Assembly (NCBI GenBank): GCA_001600615.1
Contig: BCKK01000007.1
Span: forward strand, 1,421,494 to 1,485,493
Direction of reading: 5' to 3'
DNA from: Dioszegia crocea
Lineage: Eukaryota; Basidiomycota; Tremellomycetes; Tremellales; Bulleribasidiaceae
DNA length: 64,000 nucleotides
Shown here: positions 10,532 to 22,499 of the stretch, in pieces
Numbering within the stretch: position 1 is the first letter of the stretch
Layout of the letters: the number at the start of each line of letters is the position of its first letter
Notes under the pieces: model-generated
What the model was told of the DNA's origin: nothing
Seen by the model: only the letters and a program-made list of their open reading frames with translations
Databases searched by the model: none
Program-made: the position numbers and the translations under genes

Positions 10532-11334
10532 CTATAGTATATCAGCTACGATTGGCCGTCATTCCAGGTCTGGGAAAGTCTAGATCATGTAGAATAGGGG
10601 TGATATGGCTGCGCGGCCAAATGGTGTTTTGGGGGAAGTTGCGGGTTTTGCTGTCCAGCGGATCGGTATTGGTTGAGTCCGTACCTTTTCTCAGTGGGTA
10701 TTGTTTGATGTTCTGGTGGTTCTTAAGCCTTCTTGATAAAGTGGATGGCCTTGTATGTAGAATGTATGGATGAAAGAGGACAGAGGGATTTGTTGGCTGG
10801 GAGAAGGGCGAGGTAAGCGAGATTACGTCACGCGTTTCAGATTGTCTCGGTGGCGGCGAGGCTGATCTACCTCACACAAAATGCGCATCTCGTCCAAGTT
10901 CGACAGACTGAGAGCTTCTATGTTGGATGATTCTGGAATGGCAAGACTAGAACCTTCTTGAGGAGATCAAGATGACCTCAGGACGCTTTTCTGGCAGAGA
11001 GGAGGCACTAACAAGTGGTTCCTAATTGGCAGTATCGGGCGAGCTATTGTATGATCAACGCCAGATTGGGGTAGGCAATTAAGTAGCTAGTCACATATCT
11101 ATAGCAAGGAAAAATAAGGTATAAACAAGAACCGGAGAGTCTAAATTAGTATGAAACGAGCAAGACAAATGATATGCAGGGGTGATGAGGCAAAATAAGA
11201 ATACGCAACTGCAGACGACACCCCTAGGTCCCCTCCAACCCTGGTCCGACCCTCCTTACCAAACCTCAAGAGATACGCTCACCAAGATAAGAGAGGACGA
11301 CCATAGATATCGATTATCGACTGCAAGGTGTCGG
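10532..11334. other. intergenic, no gene seen
   Basis: About 800 bp upstream of SWI5 and downstream of the 2EXR-like gene. I see no convincing coding frame, repeat or RNA gene. Confidence 0.4.
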
Positions 11335-12125
11335 TCAGGTGGCCGTTGTTCCACTGCCCGTTGTGTCGAAGAATACCAGGTTAGAGCCACTTGAAAGTAA
11401 TGGCGACTCTCCATCGAAACACCTTCTGAACGATGAATGGGCGTACGACTTAAGGTGAGGTCTCGCTGTTTGAAGCTGAATCAGAAGATCTTGAACCTTG
11501 AGATTCTTCAATGGGTGGTGATAACACTCAGTAATATCAGTACCGTTGCCGAGTATGTCGTCCGAGAAGATCAGGTTTGTGTCCGGGTAGGATGCATCGT
11601 GGACCATCTGCGAAAGGATGTGAGCGCAGGTGATACGGACGTCCGCTGCGTTGGCTTCCGAATGAGCGGTCGATACCTTGGAGATGATCGCAGTCTTCAG
11701 CTGCTCCCAGTTGGATTTACCGATGGCGATCATAGTACTCCTCTCATCGTCGTCCACAGGCCCAGCCTCCTGCGGCAGCATTGACAGAGTTTTGTCAAGC
11801 CGGTGCGTCACGCCAAAGAAAGCGCGCGAAACTTCGGGAGTGAGGACGAGACTGAGCTGTTGTGCGGGCGCTCGAAGCCAGTCGACGACCAGTCTCCACT
11901 CCTGTATGTACATCAGCGTGTGGACTCTGGGAGCCCTGAAAGGTTGAGTGAAGTGTGTATGGGGGTGTATAAACTCACACGCGACACATGGGAGATCTGC
12001 TCGGCATTTGACGGATCCATCGTCATCGTCCGCGGGTTCAGGACGATGTCATCGGACAGAGCTCCCTCGCCGATCTTGCCTCTCAATTCTGGGGCCAACT
12101 CGGAGAACTTCGTGAAGACGGACAT
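11335..12125 (-). CDS. 2EXR/F-box-like hypothetical protein, 237 aa
   Basis: Two exons (12125-11979, 11901-11335) join in phase. The N-terminus MSVFTKFSELAPELRGKIGE fits the F-x-x-F-x-x-L-x-x-E-L-R-x-x-I-W motif of the fungal 2EXR family, an F-box-like domain. It differs in having Gly for the usual Trp and Ala for the usual Pro. The rest is helical and unrecognised, with no repeats or catalytic motif. The acceptor at 11902 (gctgatgtacatacag) is chosen because it keeps the long frame open; an earlier acceptor about 35 bp upstream would break it. The family has no settled function. A role in protein turnover through Skp1 binding is only a guess from the F-box resemblance. Confidence 0.7.
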
Positions 12126-12680
12126 GATTATGCCAGAGAAAGTGATGAGGATGGCTTTCGGCGCTTGGTTTGTGACTGGACAGAGAAGCTGAAAAAGGAT
12201 TGAATGGGTTCTAAACAAGGATTGCTTGCAGGTGGTGTGAAGGGTGGATGAAAGCTGAAGTACTGGCAAAGGGATATTGTGAGGGATGATGGACAGATAT
12301 GAGAGAGAAGGGCGAAAGGCGCAGGATTTCTCGCTCTTATATCCCAGCCCTAGCTAGACCTTTTCTCACCATTGTGACTTACACCTTTGATCGTTCACTA
12401 CCCATACATCTCGATCCTTTCTTCCTCGTTGCAACGTAGTTTATTCTAGTGTGTTCCTCCCTGCCTCTGTCCAGGCTGAAGGAATCCCTTTGAGTACCTC
12501 TCCTGTAAATAAAGATGCTACACGTAGCACCTCTACCATTTTGACAATTGCACAGACAGACCCCTAGCTCGCATTCTCAAGAGACCGAGGTACGTGAGAG
12601 TCTGTCTGAAGGTGTTGGTTGTAGAAGTCAGCGCGTCTTAAACAGTTGATATACATACACACAAGTACTCCCTTAACCTT
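12126..12680. other. intergenic, no gene seen
   Basis: Upstream region of the 2EXR-like gene and 3' flank of the glycosidase gene. Nothing further is supported. Confidence 0.4.
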
Positions 12681-14389
12681 TCAGATACTATACAAAGTAC
12701 AAGTGGCTATCCTAGTATGAGCTGGTATGAATGACTCAATGATGAAACCTCCCATATCCGGCTTGGTAGCAGGCATCGTATACCCTGTTCTTCCTTCATC
12801 CCCATTAAACAGACGCAAAGTCCTGAGTTCGCCCGTCTCCTCATCCACCTCCTTCTCCTCTATCCTCAAGATCCCACTCAGCTTCGTATTCGGCCGAGTA
12901 GGGGTAAAGGCAACTTGGAACCCCTCGCCGATGCCGAGAAAAGAGTCGGTATCGGTCTGAATGACCATACCATACCCCAATGACGGATGACCTGGGGAGT
13001 GAGAGCGGGCAATGACGAGATCCCAATCTCCCATCCGACAACTCCGCTTTGGCGATGGGTCGTTCTCACCCTTGGGAAAGGCGTCGAAGAAGAAGCCGTA
13101 CGTGGGGAGACTGCGAGTTCGGGCGTCAAGGATGAGTGGAGAGACCGAGCGGAGGAGTTTATAGTGTCTAGTGAAAGGACTGAGGGAGGGATCGTGAGAA
13201 TCAATGCCGAAGGGGGAAGTGGCGATGGCGTTGAAGCGACCCATGGCCTCCCAAATCCGAATCGCACCGTATTCATCGCGTCGCTGCTCAGGGATGAAGA
13301 GAGCTTGATCGCGATGAGTGTATAGTTGGCAAGTTTTGGAATAGTCGGTGAGGTAGATGTCAGGGGCGAGGAAGTCAAGGGATGGTGCGAAAAGTCGCCA
13401 GATGTCAAGAACCGTTTCGACCGGTCCTCCCGATGGATAATCGCCAGGCCGCACTCCTCCGCTAAACACCGCCTCTGCCTCCTCATCCTCGTCGATGTTC
13501 CGCAACCAGGCATTGGTGAACATTGGCAAGTCGTACTCCCTCTTTCCCTCCCTAGCCACCGCCTCGACACTCAGCGCATAATGATACGCCATGAATAGCT
13601 CATCCGTCTGATCACCTTCCCCGAACGTACTCGCCCAATCGCCACCCGAGGATAGATTGTCGGCAGACAAGTGAGAGAAGTTCTTGCGGAATGGAGCATT
13701 CATGTGTGCCCATTCTTCGCGGAAAGAGTCGAGCAAGGAGGATGGGACAGGATCGTCAAAAGCCTTTTGGGCGGCAGGGTTTCGGTCTCGCGTATCGCGC
13801 AGTAGCCCGACCTCGTTTTGGACCTGAACCATGATGACGGTTTGGTGGTCGTGGTCCACCTTTTTGATATGCGCCATGAGATGAGCGAAAGCTTTGGCAT
13901 CTGCCTCGATGGTGGTAGGGGAGAAGACGGAGAATGTGTGTGTGATTTTGGTTTCGCCCGCTGTGATGATTTCCGCCCGGAGGAATCGCTGAGGGTCTTT
14001 TTTGACCCAACCAGGCGCGTATAGCCCTTGACCTGAAAATCAGCACCATGAATATAGATTGGTCAAGATAGCTTACCATTCTTATGCGCCCCAAACCACA
14101 ATAACACCAGATGAAGGCCATGATCCCTAGCGCCCTCCAACACCTGATCCAGCTCGCCGTAATCAAACTCTCCTTCCCTAGGCTCTGTCTGCTCCCAGGT
14201 CACACTACCCAGCAAGGTGTTCATGTTATTCTCGACCATCTTCGGCCACACCTTGTCCATCCACCGAGCAGATGACATGGAGGAGTTATGCAGCTCCGCC
14301 GAGCGCATAAGGAATGGCTGCCCCTTGACGTAGAGCTGGTGCACATTGCCCTGTAACTTCTGAAGATTGGGTGAAGGAAGGGATGACAT
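12681..14389 (-). CDS. glycoside hydrolase, GH42/GH35-like with DUF5597 (putative beta-galactosidase)
   Basis: Two exons (14389-14077, 14032-12681) give 554 residues. The fold begins with a (beta/alpha)8 barrel: FLMRSAELHNSS, then NTLLGSVTWEQTEPREGEFD, a hallmark of GH35/GH42-like enzymes. VQVQNEVG around residue 178 carries the likely acid/base glutamate after Asn. The C-terminal third (DWDLVIARSHSPG, LGIGEGFQVAF, ESFIPAHTR) resembles the DUF5597 beta-rich domain that accompanies these barrels in fungi and bacteria. It should cleave beta-linked galactosides or related glycosides, but the substrate cannot be read from sequence. There is no signal peptide, so it should act inside the cell on an imported oligosaccharide. 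That fits its divergent neighbour, a sugar-porter transporter, 797 bp away. Confidence 0.85.
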
Positions 14390-15186
14390 GATGGTGGCTA
14401 CTTGTATGTGTTGAGAGGGAAAGGTTGCTGGGTAGGGGAAGATTGCTGGGCGAAGATGCTGGAGGGATGGGTTTGGTAGCTCGCTAGTGTGAGGAATGTG
14501 ATGGGGCCGGCGGTGCAGAATACTGCTGACTTATTCTCCGTCGGCGGAGAGACAGCGACGGACACTTTGCGCTCTCGGGAGTGATTGGGACATCGACCAG
14601 AGAGATAGTGAGCGAGAGAGAGCCAACGGAAGAGCCTGCAGATTGCGGCGGATGGATAGATTCACTGGTCTGATCAAGGAACCCTCCGTCCGATATAAGG
14701 ACCGATGGATGTCGCGGCGGGAAATCCGGCGGGATGCCAACTGTCCGGCGGATATGGATCTGGGCCGGCGTAGAAGAGCATGAAGGAAGGAAAGGGAAGG
14801 ACAGGCAGTGTTGCAGAAGAGCAGGAGAGACGGAGATGTATATGTAGATCGGCGACTTTCACGGTGCCAAGCTCAGCGAAAGGCAGTTGACGTAATATTA
14901 CGGCATGTATGAAACCTTCCATAACGCTGGAGGAGACCATCAAGACGCCGTTGTTAATGCCGGGTAATCATCCGTCTCCACTCTGATGCCTAGATTGAGT
15001 TCGCAGGCATTCAGTCGGCTTCGGCTTCGGCCCGACCCGCTCTGCAATCAGTGACGTACAGAATCAGCTTCAGGCGCGGAGCCCCAAGGCATCAATCACT
15101 TGACTGGCAGATCAGTTTTCAGCAAGAGGGTACAAATACCTCGCTACTGAAAGTCGCACTCCCCCACTTCCTCTCATCAATTAACA
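14390..15186. promoter_or_regulatory. divergent promoter, glycosidase and MFS transporter
   Basis: It serves two divergent genes. It holds the inverted repeat CTCCG-N4-CGGAG near 14535. It holds two CCGGCGG strings near 14726-14750. A CGGCGACTTTC element sits at 14850-14860, and a truncated GAAAGTCGCA lies at 15149-15158, 29 bp before the transporter ATG. CGG triplets are the usual half sites of Zn2Cys6 activators. The GAAAGTCGC element is shared with the other divergent promoters of this cluster. Confidence 0.6.
14850..14860 (-). promoter_or_regulatory. shared cluster-1 element GAAAGTCGCCG
   Basis: It reads GAAAGTCGCCG on the minus strand. The distance is 461 bp to the glycosidase ATG and 327 bp to the transporter ATG. 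It is identical to the copies at 25606 and 25691. Confidence 0.6.
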
Positions 15187-17151
15187 ATGGCATCCACACT
15201 TGACTCAAAGCCAGAGTTCGCTCACCTCGAACGACACAACACGGCCGACCCCGACCTCGACTTGAAAGATGCCAAGCTCGTATCCGACAATGCGGGTGAG
15301 GCTTCACTCGACTCGACCATGACTTTCGGGAAGACGCTTCGGGTCTACTGGAAGCCCATGCTCTACTGTCTCGGTACTGCGGTATGTGCTATGGGCGACG
15401 GCTATCAATTTAAGATGCCCGGCAATATTGTCGCTCTGCGAGGTTTCATCGACCAGATGGGAGATCGTAACGCTGCTGGCGTAGCAGTCATCAACCCTCA
15501 GTATGTCGCGGTTTGGGGAGGTACGTCAGCTTTCCTTCTGCTCAGTCTACGGTGACTGACACGTCTAGGCGCATACGTCGGGGCTCAAATGCTCTTCCTC
15601 CTCGTCGGTAACTGGCCCATCGACTACTTTGGCCGTCGACCCATGCTCTGGTTGACCCAAATTCTCATGCTCGCCGCTGCCATCATCGAAATGTTCGCGA
15701 CCAACTGGACTCATTGGTTGGGTGCCAAGATTCTCAACGTGAGTACTCCATCCATCACACTCGACCTTTTGCTAACTCACAGGGCATGTCAGTCGGATGC
15801 AATGTCCTCAGCGCAACCACATACATTTCCGAGATCGCTCCTACTCGTGCTCGCGGTGCCGCTCTGGGCCTCTACCAACTCTTCTGGGCCATCGGATCCT
15901 TCGCGGCTGCGGTTGGTCTTCAGATCACCTCAACCCTGCCCACCGACCAATGGCGACACGCAGTCTACTCCATGTTCTTCTTCCTCGGTTGCGCCTTCTT
16001 GGTCCTCATCTTCCTACCCGAATCCCCACGTTTCTACGCCTCGCGAGGTAATCACGAGAAGGGCCTTCGCACTTTAAAGCGGATCAACGGCGGTGTACCC
16101 GGATATGATGCCGATCATGAGTATGGGATCATACTCAAGGAATTGGAGGATGGCAGGATCCTTCTTGACAAGCAGAAGAAGGCAAATGTTCTTGACTGCT
16201 TCAGGGGTACCAATCTTGTGAGTGACCTGATCGACTGCATGGGCTCGGCTGACCCTATAGCGCCGAACAATGATCTCTTTGGTGCCAATTATGGGTCAGC
16301 TCTGGTTCGGATCTCCAGTCCTATTCACCTACACTGCCTACTTCTTCCAGCAAGCTGGTCTGGCCCAACCTTTCCTGGGAACTGTGGCTGTCAAGTGAGT
16401 ACATCTTCCTACCACCGTATACTCTTGCTGATATCGCAGCACCGTCCTGGTGGCTTTCGTCCTCGCGTCCTTGGTCACCACCGAGAAGGTCGGCCGACGT
16501 CCTCTCCTGGTCTATGCCGGTATTCTCATGCCACCTTTGCTCTTCGGTGTCGGTGCCATCTTGCGAGTTCCCACCACTACAGCCACTGGCCAGGGTATGA
16601 TTGCTTTGGCGTGAGTATTTCTGTTGTTCTTCCCTTGTGATGTATTCTGACTTCTGCAGCTGCATATGGGTCGCAGTCTACGCTTCTTCTGTCGGACCAC
16701 TGGCCTATGTCTACCTGGCCGAAACCTCAACTGTCCTTCTACGCGGAAAGACAGTATCGATGGGTCTGTTCTTACAGAACTGCGGAAGTCTAGTCACGAG
16801 CTACTGTACCCCTCTCATGCTGTCTAGTCCTTCTTTCGGAGTCTCTTCCACCAGTGAGTAGTTTCAGTAGGCCATATATCAGACCTCTACTAACGCCCTC
16901 AGTGTTCTTCTACGGTGCCACCGGAGCACTCTTCACTGTGCTTATTTACTTTGTCGTCCCGTAAGTCTCTTTTCGTGTATACTCTGCAGAGCTCTCGCTG
17001 ACCTTACAGTGAAACTCGTAACCGGTCGTATGTTGAGCTTGACGAGATGTTCGAGGCCAAGATACCCGCTAGGAAGTTCGACAAACATCTCACTTCCATC
17101 GACAGGGCCAAGCTGGAAGCATCATCCACTATCGTTCAGGAGCAAGTGTAA
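15187..17151 (+). CDS. MFS sugar porter (alpha-glucoside/hexose permease type)
   Basis: Eight exons (15187-15520, 15569-15738, 15783-16217, 16261-16394, 16440-16610, 16660-16853, 16903-16960, 17010-17151) give 545 residues with twelve hydrophobic segments. Sugar-porter signatures are present: DYFGRRPML after helix 2, SEIAPTRARGAALGLYQLFW, FLPESPRFY at the start of the central loop, KVGRRPLLVY, YLAETSTVLLRGK, and the end motif PETRNRSYVELDEMF. The protein should bring a sugar through the plasma membrane with protons. The family includes maltose-type and many unassigned permeases, so the substrate is open. The long hydrophilic N-terminus (about 50 residues) is usual. Its promoter is shared with an intracellular glycosidase, which suggests import of a disaccharide or glycoside that is then hydrolysed. 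Confidence 0.93.
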
Positions 17152-17657
17152 GGGGAAGTGTTGGGTTCAGAAGTAGCAATAGCCAGAATCTGAGATTGCA
17201 ATAGTTCACTAGGTCTAATTAGGGGTAAAGAGTTGGGCAGTTTGTATTCATGTATCTCGTCGATCTAAACTTCGCGCTACCTGGTCAGTGTTTAGCTTGG
17301 TAGACCTCATGGTATATGCTCGCAGAGAAATCGGGCACGTTTTTGGAAGAAACAGATGTGAGTGTACTCGATGGTGCTACGTGGAGGTCATGCAAACCTT
17401 GTAACCTTTCAGCGCCTGAGAGGAGTTCAGTATGAGATCGGGAGTGTCAACAAAGAGGATGATCGAGTGGTGATGCAGTCTAGTCAGAATGTGGATCTGT
17501 AAATTTTAGTCCACCAAGCAGTCGTGAGTATTCGAGTCAGAGGACAGTAGAGGTACAACCTGCATTGTTGCTCAACCTGAATCTCCCATTCTGGCGTTGC
17601 AGTTCACCGTCCCGCTCCAAAATACCAACATGTCCCCCCCATCCATCCACCTCCTCG
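17152..17657. other. convergent 3' flanks, no gene seen
   Basis: It lies between the stop codons of the transporter and the Zn2Cys6 regulator. Confidence 0.4.
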
Positions 17658-20600
17658 CTAATTTGGTCGTTCGGCCTCGTTGTACGGCGGCACGTCCAGC
17701 CACATTGACAGAAACTGGGGAATCAGCAATGACCTCCGGGATGCTTTGAGAGGAATAGCGATTGATACGTACCTGATCCCATCCTTGATCCCCTAGATCC
17801 GACAAGCCTGGCAATGGCTCTTGCGATCTCATTCCTCCATCTTGCATGCTGAACGGCATAAAAGGACTGATCCCCGCCGAGACATACCCCATCGGCGGTA
17901 GCTGGTCTCCCCGCCCAAATTCATTGGGTTCCGTCTGATTGAACCAAGCCAGAAGATCAGTCGTCGCCTGATTAAGATCGCCTGTTATCCCTCCTATCCC
18001 GCTCGGGCCTCCGAAGTCCAGCTCGGACATATCGTGAGAATGGGCCTGCGCGCCTGGACCTCGAGGTATCGCCGATTGAGGAAGACCGTTCGATACGGGA
18101 TCAAAGGGATTGATACGTTCGCCAGGGGGTTTGGCGGCCTGCCGTTGTTCCGCCAAAGATTGGAGGAATCTGGCTTGTATATGGGCCGACGTGTGTCCCG
18201 GTGCGTTCTGACCGGTTGGGTTTTGGGAAGGATCTCGACGAAATAGTTGAGAGGTGTCGTTTATAGAGGTGATTGCGCGTTCGCGTTCGACTTGGGTGAA
18301 TGTGGGGCTATTGACGAGCTGTCTTATCAGCTAGGATCCATTTTGAATGAGGTCAGAAACCAAGACTCACCACTCGAAGAAAGGAAGCAGAGTCTGCACA
18401 ATCAGCAAGGTCCGAGCCAGATCATACAGAAAGACTAGACTTACAAGCAATCATGATCGACATACTATCCTGAGCATACTGCAGAAGTCGCTCATCAATC
18501 GCGAATAAGACTCGGAGCTGCGCCAAACTATCGATAGCGAGTTGATAGCAGTGTTGCTCAGCTCGAGCCATTGTGGAGTTGAGAGGGACGTCCGGGGTGA
18601 TGTCGTCGACGCTGCGCGCGAGATTTACAGCGTGGCTATTTAGGTTGAGGCGGATCTATTTTTCGTCAGCGCTTGATCCATATGCGGAGACCGAAGGATA
18701 TATCATGTCAAATTGATCGGTCAAGCTTTGGGATGGAACAAACGACCTCGCATTCCAAGCTGAATCCACCTTATGGCCAGCGAGGGAGGAGAACACGAGC
18801 GGACCAGACACTCACATGTAGCTCGAAGAAGCGGAGCGTCTCCATGTAGACTGAAGGAGACTTCTGCCGCGCAGTCTCGCCCTCCCAGAATTGATGCCAG
18901 TCGTCCAGATCGAAGCTATTGCCTCAGCACGCAATCACGGGGCAATGTGATGTGAGTGAAGGGGAGTTTGGCTTACTTGGCATCTGCGGATTAGCGTTAA
19001 TTCTCCACTTTATCAATATCAAATAACTCACTCAGCAGAGTACGTGCAATGCTATGTTGCTGTTCTGCAGTAGTGACTCTGATTCGTCCGGGTAGCTCAT
19101 CCGTGACTCGGGACTGGCGAGTCAGTACCACTACTCCATTTCAACAAGTCCACTTACGGAAATCAAGCGCAGTTCGGCAAAACCAGCAATAACTGCATCA
19201 CCATGTTGACGGAGCGGGTGCTCAGAGAGATGGCGGCAGTTCTGGATAATTGGGTCTTTGCCTCGGATGCACCAATCTGCAGGGTCAGCTCTATGACCAT
19301 TCAGCGGAAGCGGAAACGCACTTACCCTTACCAGTCACAGATGCGAGTGCGCGATCCATCATGAAGGCTCTGATCAGATATCAGCATCTGATTCAATATG
19401 GAGGGCGTGAGAGGGCTAGAATAAGAGGGGTAAATTACAACATCCAGGTTCGAACTGAATTCCGCCTCTCTCGCTTCTGAACATCTGTCATGCCCGGCTC
19501 ATCCTGAATGGGCGTACGGTCGAGCCCGATCTCAACAGCGGTGCGGCATAGCTGTATCATCAGCGCTGACTATGTATTTGAGGCAGTAGCGTGTACTTAC
19601 TAGGCCGACATATGTCCATGCTCTCGTATCTCTCGGGTCTTTCCAAAAGTAAATCTGACATCAGCTTGTTTGCGGCGACAACTGACTATCATCCACGCTT
19701 GTACGACTTCCACTGAGCGCTTGACGCCTAAGATGGCCTGGACGGAGAGTTCGCCAAGTTCTCGAGCGAGTCGACTGGAGAATACCGGGGCGATGAAGAC
19801 GGCGGCGGACGCAAGGATACTGGTGAAGCTGAGAGATCAGCAATTAGTCTTTGAGATGAACGGGATGTATAGCTTACAGGAATGTGCTTCGTGAGCGGAT
19901 GTAGTCGAATGTATGTAGCTCAGAGTCGAAGAGCAGGATGACTGGGTTGAGTGTGTTGAAGAAGCTTTAGACTCAGCTGCCAGTCCATCTCCCAGTCAAA
20001 GACACTCACAAGTAGAACAGTGTCTGTGCAATCTCAAGCGATATCCCACCCTTGGAGACTATATCCTCCACCTGCTGATCTCGCTTCCCCTGCCCTCCAG
20101 CATGCCTCATCGAGCTCTCCGCGGGCTCCGGCGCCGGATGTAGGAGGTGATGCAGCGACAAAGAGCGTTGTCCGCCAGTGATAAGTGGCATGTGTTCCAC
20201 GCCTGCTCCATCGCGCATATCTTCATCACTCTCCTCATCTTGATCTCCTAGCTCAAGAGTCAAAGCAGTTCGGTGGGGGCTGACGCTGAAGGGGAGGCGA
20301 GACGGCGAGGTGAAGGGCAAGGGAGTCGGTGATGGTTGAGGGGGTAGGCTCGTCGAGCCTGATTCGGCGGGCTGGGCTCGTGGGAGATCTTTCCCCCTAA
20401 CTCTGATCTATCAGCTTGAGTACATTTAAGATGGTGCTACTTGTAACTCACCGTGGCCGACCACGCTTATGTGTCTGTGTCTCGCAGACACAGCCGGTAA
20501 TCCTGCACCGGTCGCATTGGGCTGCTTGTGGGTCTGACCGGATACATTTCGCCTTACACCTCCGGCAGAGGATGCAAGCAACGAAGGGCGTTTGCTTGCG

Positions 20601-20777
20601 AGCTGAGGACGGCTTCGCAGGGGATGTACGGGAAGGACCAGGTTCGGCAGCCTCTGGAATGGTCGAGGTTGATGTACTTGGGCCTGGTCGAGATCCGTTC
20701 CCCGCAAACAAGTCAGGAGGGGTTCTCCCGGCGCTGGGTTGACCTGGCTGTTGGGGCAAGGTGTAGCTGCCGTTCAT
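17658..20777 (-). CDS. Zn2Cys6 transcription factor, cluster 1
   Basis: A many-exon gene. The first exon (20777-20457) encodes the DNA-binding domain: CILCRRCKAKC, nine residues, then CDRCRITGCVC. This fits C-x2-C-x6-C-x9-C-x2-C-x6-C with extra cysteines inside both halves. A basic KRGRPR nuclear-localisation-like run follows. Later exons encode the fungal regulatory domain: GISLEIAQTLFYLFFN, PVILLFDSELHTFDYI, LTSILASAAVFIAPVFSS, then LAQLRVLFAIDERLLQYAQ. The last exon pair ends WDQFLSMWLDVPPYNEAERP with stop at 17658. I chose the start MNGSYTLPQQ at 20777; an in-frame ATG at 20960 exists but would leave almost no promoter after the dehydrogenase stop at 20990. It lies inside the catabolic cluster and is the obvious candidate regulator of it. 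The effector is unknown. Confidence 0.88.
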
Positions 20778-20989
20778 ATCACTCTGATTTGGTATAGAAG
20801 TAGGTACCGGACAGATGTGAAGTGCTTGATGTGAAGGGGGATACCAAGATTTGGCACGGCCAATTTCGGGACCGGAATTCGGCAATACGCGGGTGCTGCA
20901 TATATCATCTGACCTATCCTCATAATCTTCGTCCAGGCTGGATCGGCCTGCAGACCGCAAAGCTAGTCATGGCATATGTAATGTGCACT

Positions 20990-22159
20990 CTACGTGCACT
21001 CCGGTACTGGTGTAGGACCCCTTCCCTTGACTATAAAGTCCCTCAGATTCGTCAACGCCAAAATCTCCATCTTACGCCTCGCATCCTGATTCTCCGTCCC
21101 AACGTGAGGCAGCAGCGTCACATGGGGCATATCGATCAGCCGCTGATCGACCTGAGGCTCTTTGACAAAGACGTCGAGACCGACCGAGGCAAGCTGGCAT
21201 ATCAGCAATTATAGTAAAGGCACGGATGATTCACTCACATGTCCATCCTGGAGAGCAACAATCATGGCCTCTTCGTCAATGATGGGTCCCCGAGCAGTAT
21301 TGACCAACATCGATCCTCGCTTCATCGACCGAATTTCCTTCTCTCCCACCAAGCCTCTCGTATTCTCATTCAGCGGGCAGCTGACGAACAGTACATCCAC
21401 CTGACCCAGCATCTCGTACATGTCCGAAATGTACGTCAGGTCTTCGGGCGCCTGTGCGTTAGGCCTCCGGTTATGGTAGATCATTCGCATACCGAAAGGC
21501 CGGATATAGTTGACAAAGGTAATACCGATAGATCCCAGACCGAGAATACCGATAGTCTTGCCGCTGAGGTCGAACGAGGATTGCTCGACGCCGGGAGGCG
21601 TGAAACCGCCTGCGCGGAGATGCGCTTCAGCCATGCTGAAATGCCGCATACAGGAGATGAGGAGGTAGACGGCCGTAGTTGCAGTAGCTTCGTTGACTGC
21701 GCCTGGCGTGTTGGAGATTGTGATACCTAGGGTCAGCTCAATGATAACCTGGTGCTCACCTCTTTTCTTAGCCGCTTGGACATCGACCGAGTCGTACCCC
21801 GCCCCCTTATGCGCAAACCATTTACAAGATTCTGGTAGTGCCTCCATCATGGCTGCATCGGGATGACCGACGAGCTTGGCGGAGAGGTGTTCGTGGTAGA
21901 TACCGACAATGTCCGAGTAGTCGCCTCCAGGCGCAAATTGGCTGAACAGCTCTTCTCGGCTGCTTGACTGCATGTGCTGGAAAGTGAGCCGAGAAACTAC
22001 TACAGATACGAGGATAGACTCACCACTATCTCAGCCACAGGTCCTAGCAGCTCTTCGCACTCCTTCTGCGCCCACACAAGCTTTCCTGTACCATCAGCTA
22101 GGTACATGTAGCCCCGGGTCGAACACAAGCTTACCCATAATCAAGACTTTCGGTCCCAT
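20990..22159 (-). CDS. D-2-hydroxyacid dehydrogenase (glyoxylate/hydroxypyruvate reductase type)
   Basis: Five exons (22159-22135, 22085-22024, 21976-21760, 21726-21239, 21193-20990) give 331 residues, a typical length. The enzyme should reduce a 2-oxoacid to a D-2-hydroxyacid, or the reverse, with NAD(P)H. The Rossmann motif GILGLGSIG is intact. Catalytic residues are seen in NTARGPIID (Arg), the following SVGLDVFVKEP block (acidic partner) and LLPHVGTEN (His). FAHKGAGYDSVDV and NTPGAVNEATA are substrate-domain signatures. The residue after the second beta strand is in YHNRRP, where arginines suggest NADPH use; this is inference. It shares a 340-bp divergent promoter with the DUF1479 gene and lies head-to-tail with the Zn2Cys6 gene. 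Confidence 0.93.
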
Positions 22160-22321
22160 CCTGACGGATCCGTAAGTCTTTCTAAGTAAAAGTGATTCGG
22201 TAAGTACTTATCCACTGAATGTGCGCCGATTATGGACAGTGCCGAGCAACAGAAGCTGATATCACTGCTCATCTCTGCTTCAAGCAATGAGTGTGAGATG
22301 CAAGGAATGTGGAGCGGGCCG

Positions 22322-22335
22322 GCCGGATATCCGGC
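22322..22335. promoter_or_regulatory. 14-bp perfect palindrome with CGG half sites
   Basis: GCCGGATATCCGGC is its own reverse complement and holds everted CCG/CGG triplets, the geometry bound by dimeric Zn2Cys6 proteins. It is 165 bp before the DUF1479 ATG and 163 bp from the dehydrogenase ATG. Confidence 0.6.
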
Positions 22336-22372
22336 GAATTAAATTTGCCGAGAAATATCCGGACATCGGTCA

Positions 22373-22383
22373 CGGCGACTTTT
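22373..22383 (-). promoter_or_regulatory. shared cluster-1 element (AAAAGTCGCCG)
   Basis: On the minus strand it reads AAAAGTCGCCG, one base different from the GAAAGTCGCCG copies. It lies 117 bp before the DUF1479 ATG. Confidence 0.6.
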
Positions 22384-22499
22384 AAGGTGTCTTTCCAAAC
22401 ATCATTCTCCACTCACTCCACAATGATGCAGTGTTCAACCTGTATAATAAAGCAGGCGAGGAGCTGGCCCATCTCACCCACATCACTCAATCAGCCACC

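Larger units (their letters stand above)
22160..22499. promoter_or_regulatory. divergent promoter, dehydrogenase and DUF1479 gene
   Basis: It holds a perfect 14-bp palindrome GCCGGATATCCGGC at 22322-22335, a further ATATCCGG half at 22355-22362, and the cluster element as CGGCGACTTTT at 22373-22383. These lie within 180 bp of the DUF1479 ATG. The region is the most motif-dense intergenic stretch in the window. Confidence 0.65.

Noticed and set aside
13386..13400. AAAAGTCGCCAG string resembling the cluster element
   Set aside because: It lies inside the glycosidase coding exon and differs after the core. Counted as chance.
12878..13570. 230-codon frame overlapping the glycosidase
   Set aside because: It is a shadow frame on the same strand as the glycosidase. 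It has no conserved motif, while the glycosidase frame holds all the family signatures.
20777..20960. Upstream ATG at 20960 as start of the cluster-1 regulator
   Set aside because: It is in frame, but the added 61 residues are not conserved-looking and the start would lie only 27 bp from the dehydrogenase stop codon, leaving no promoter.
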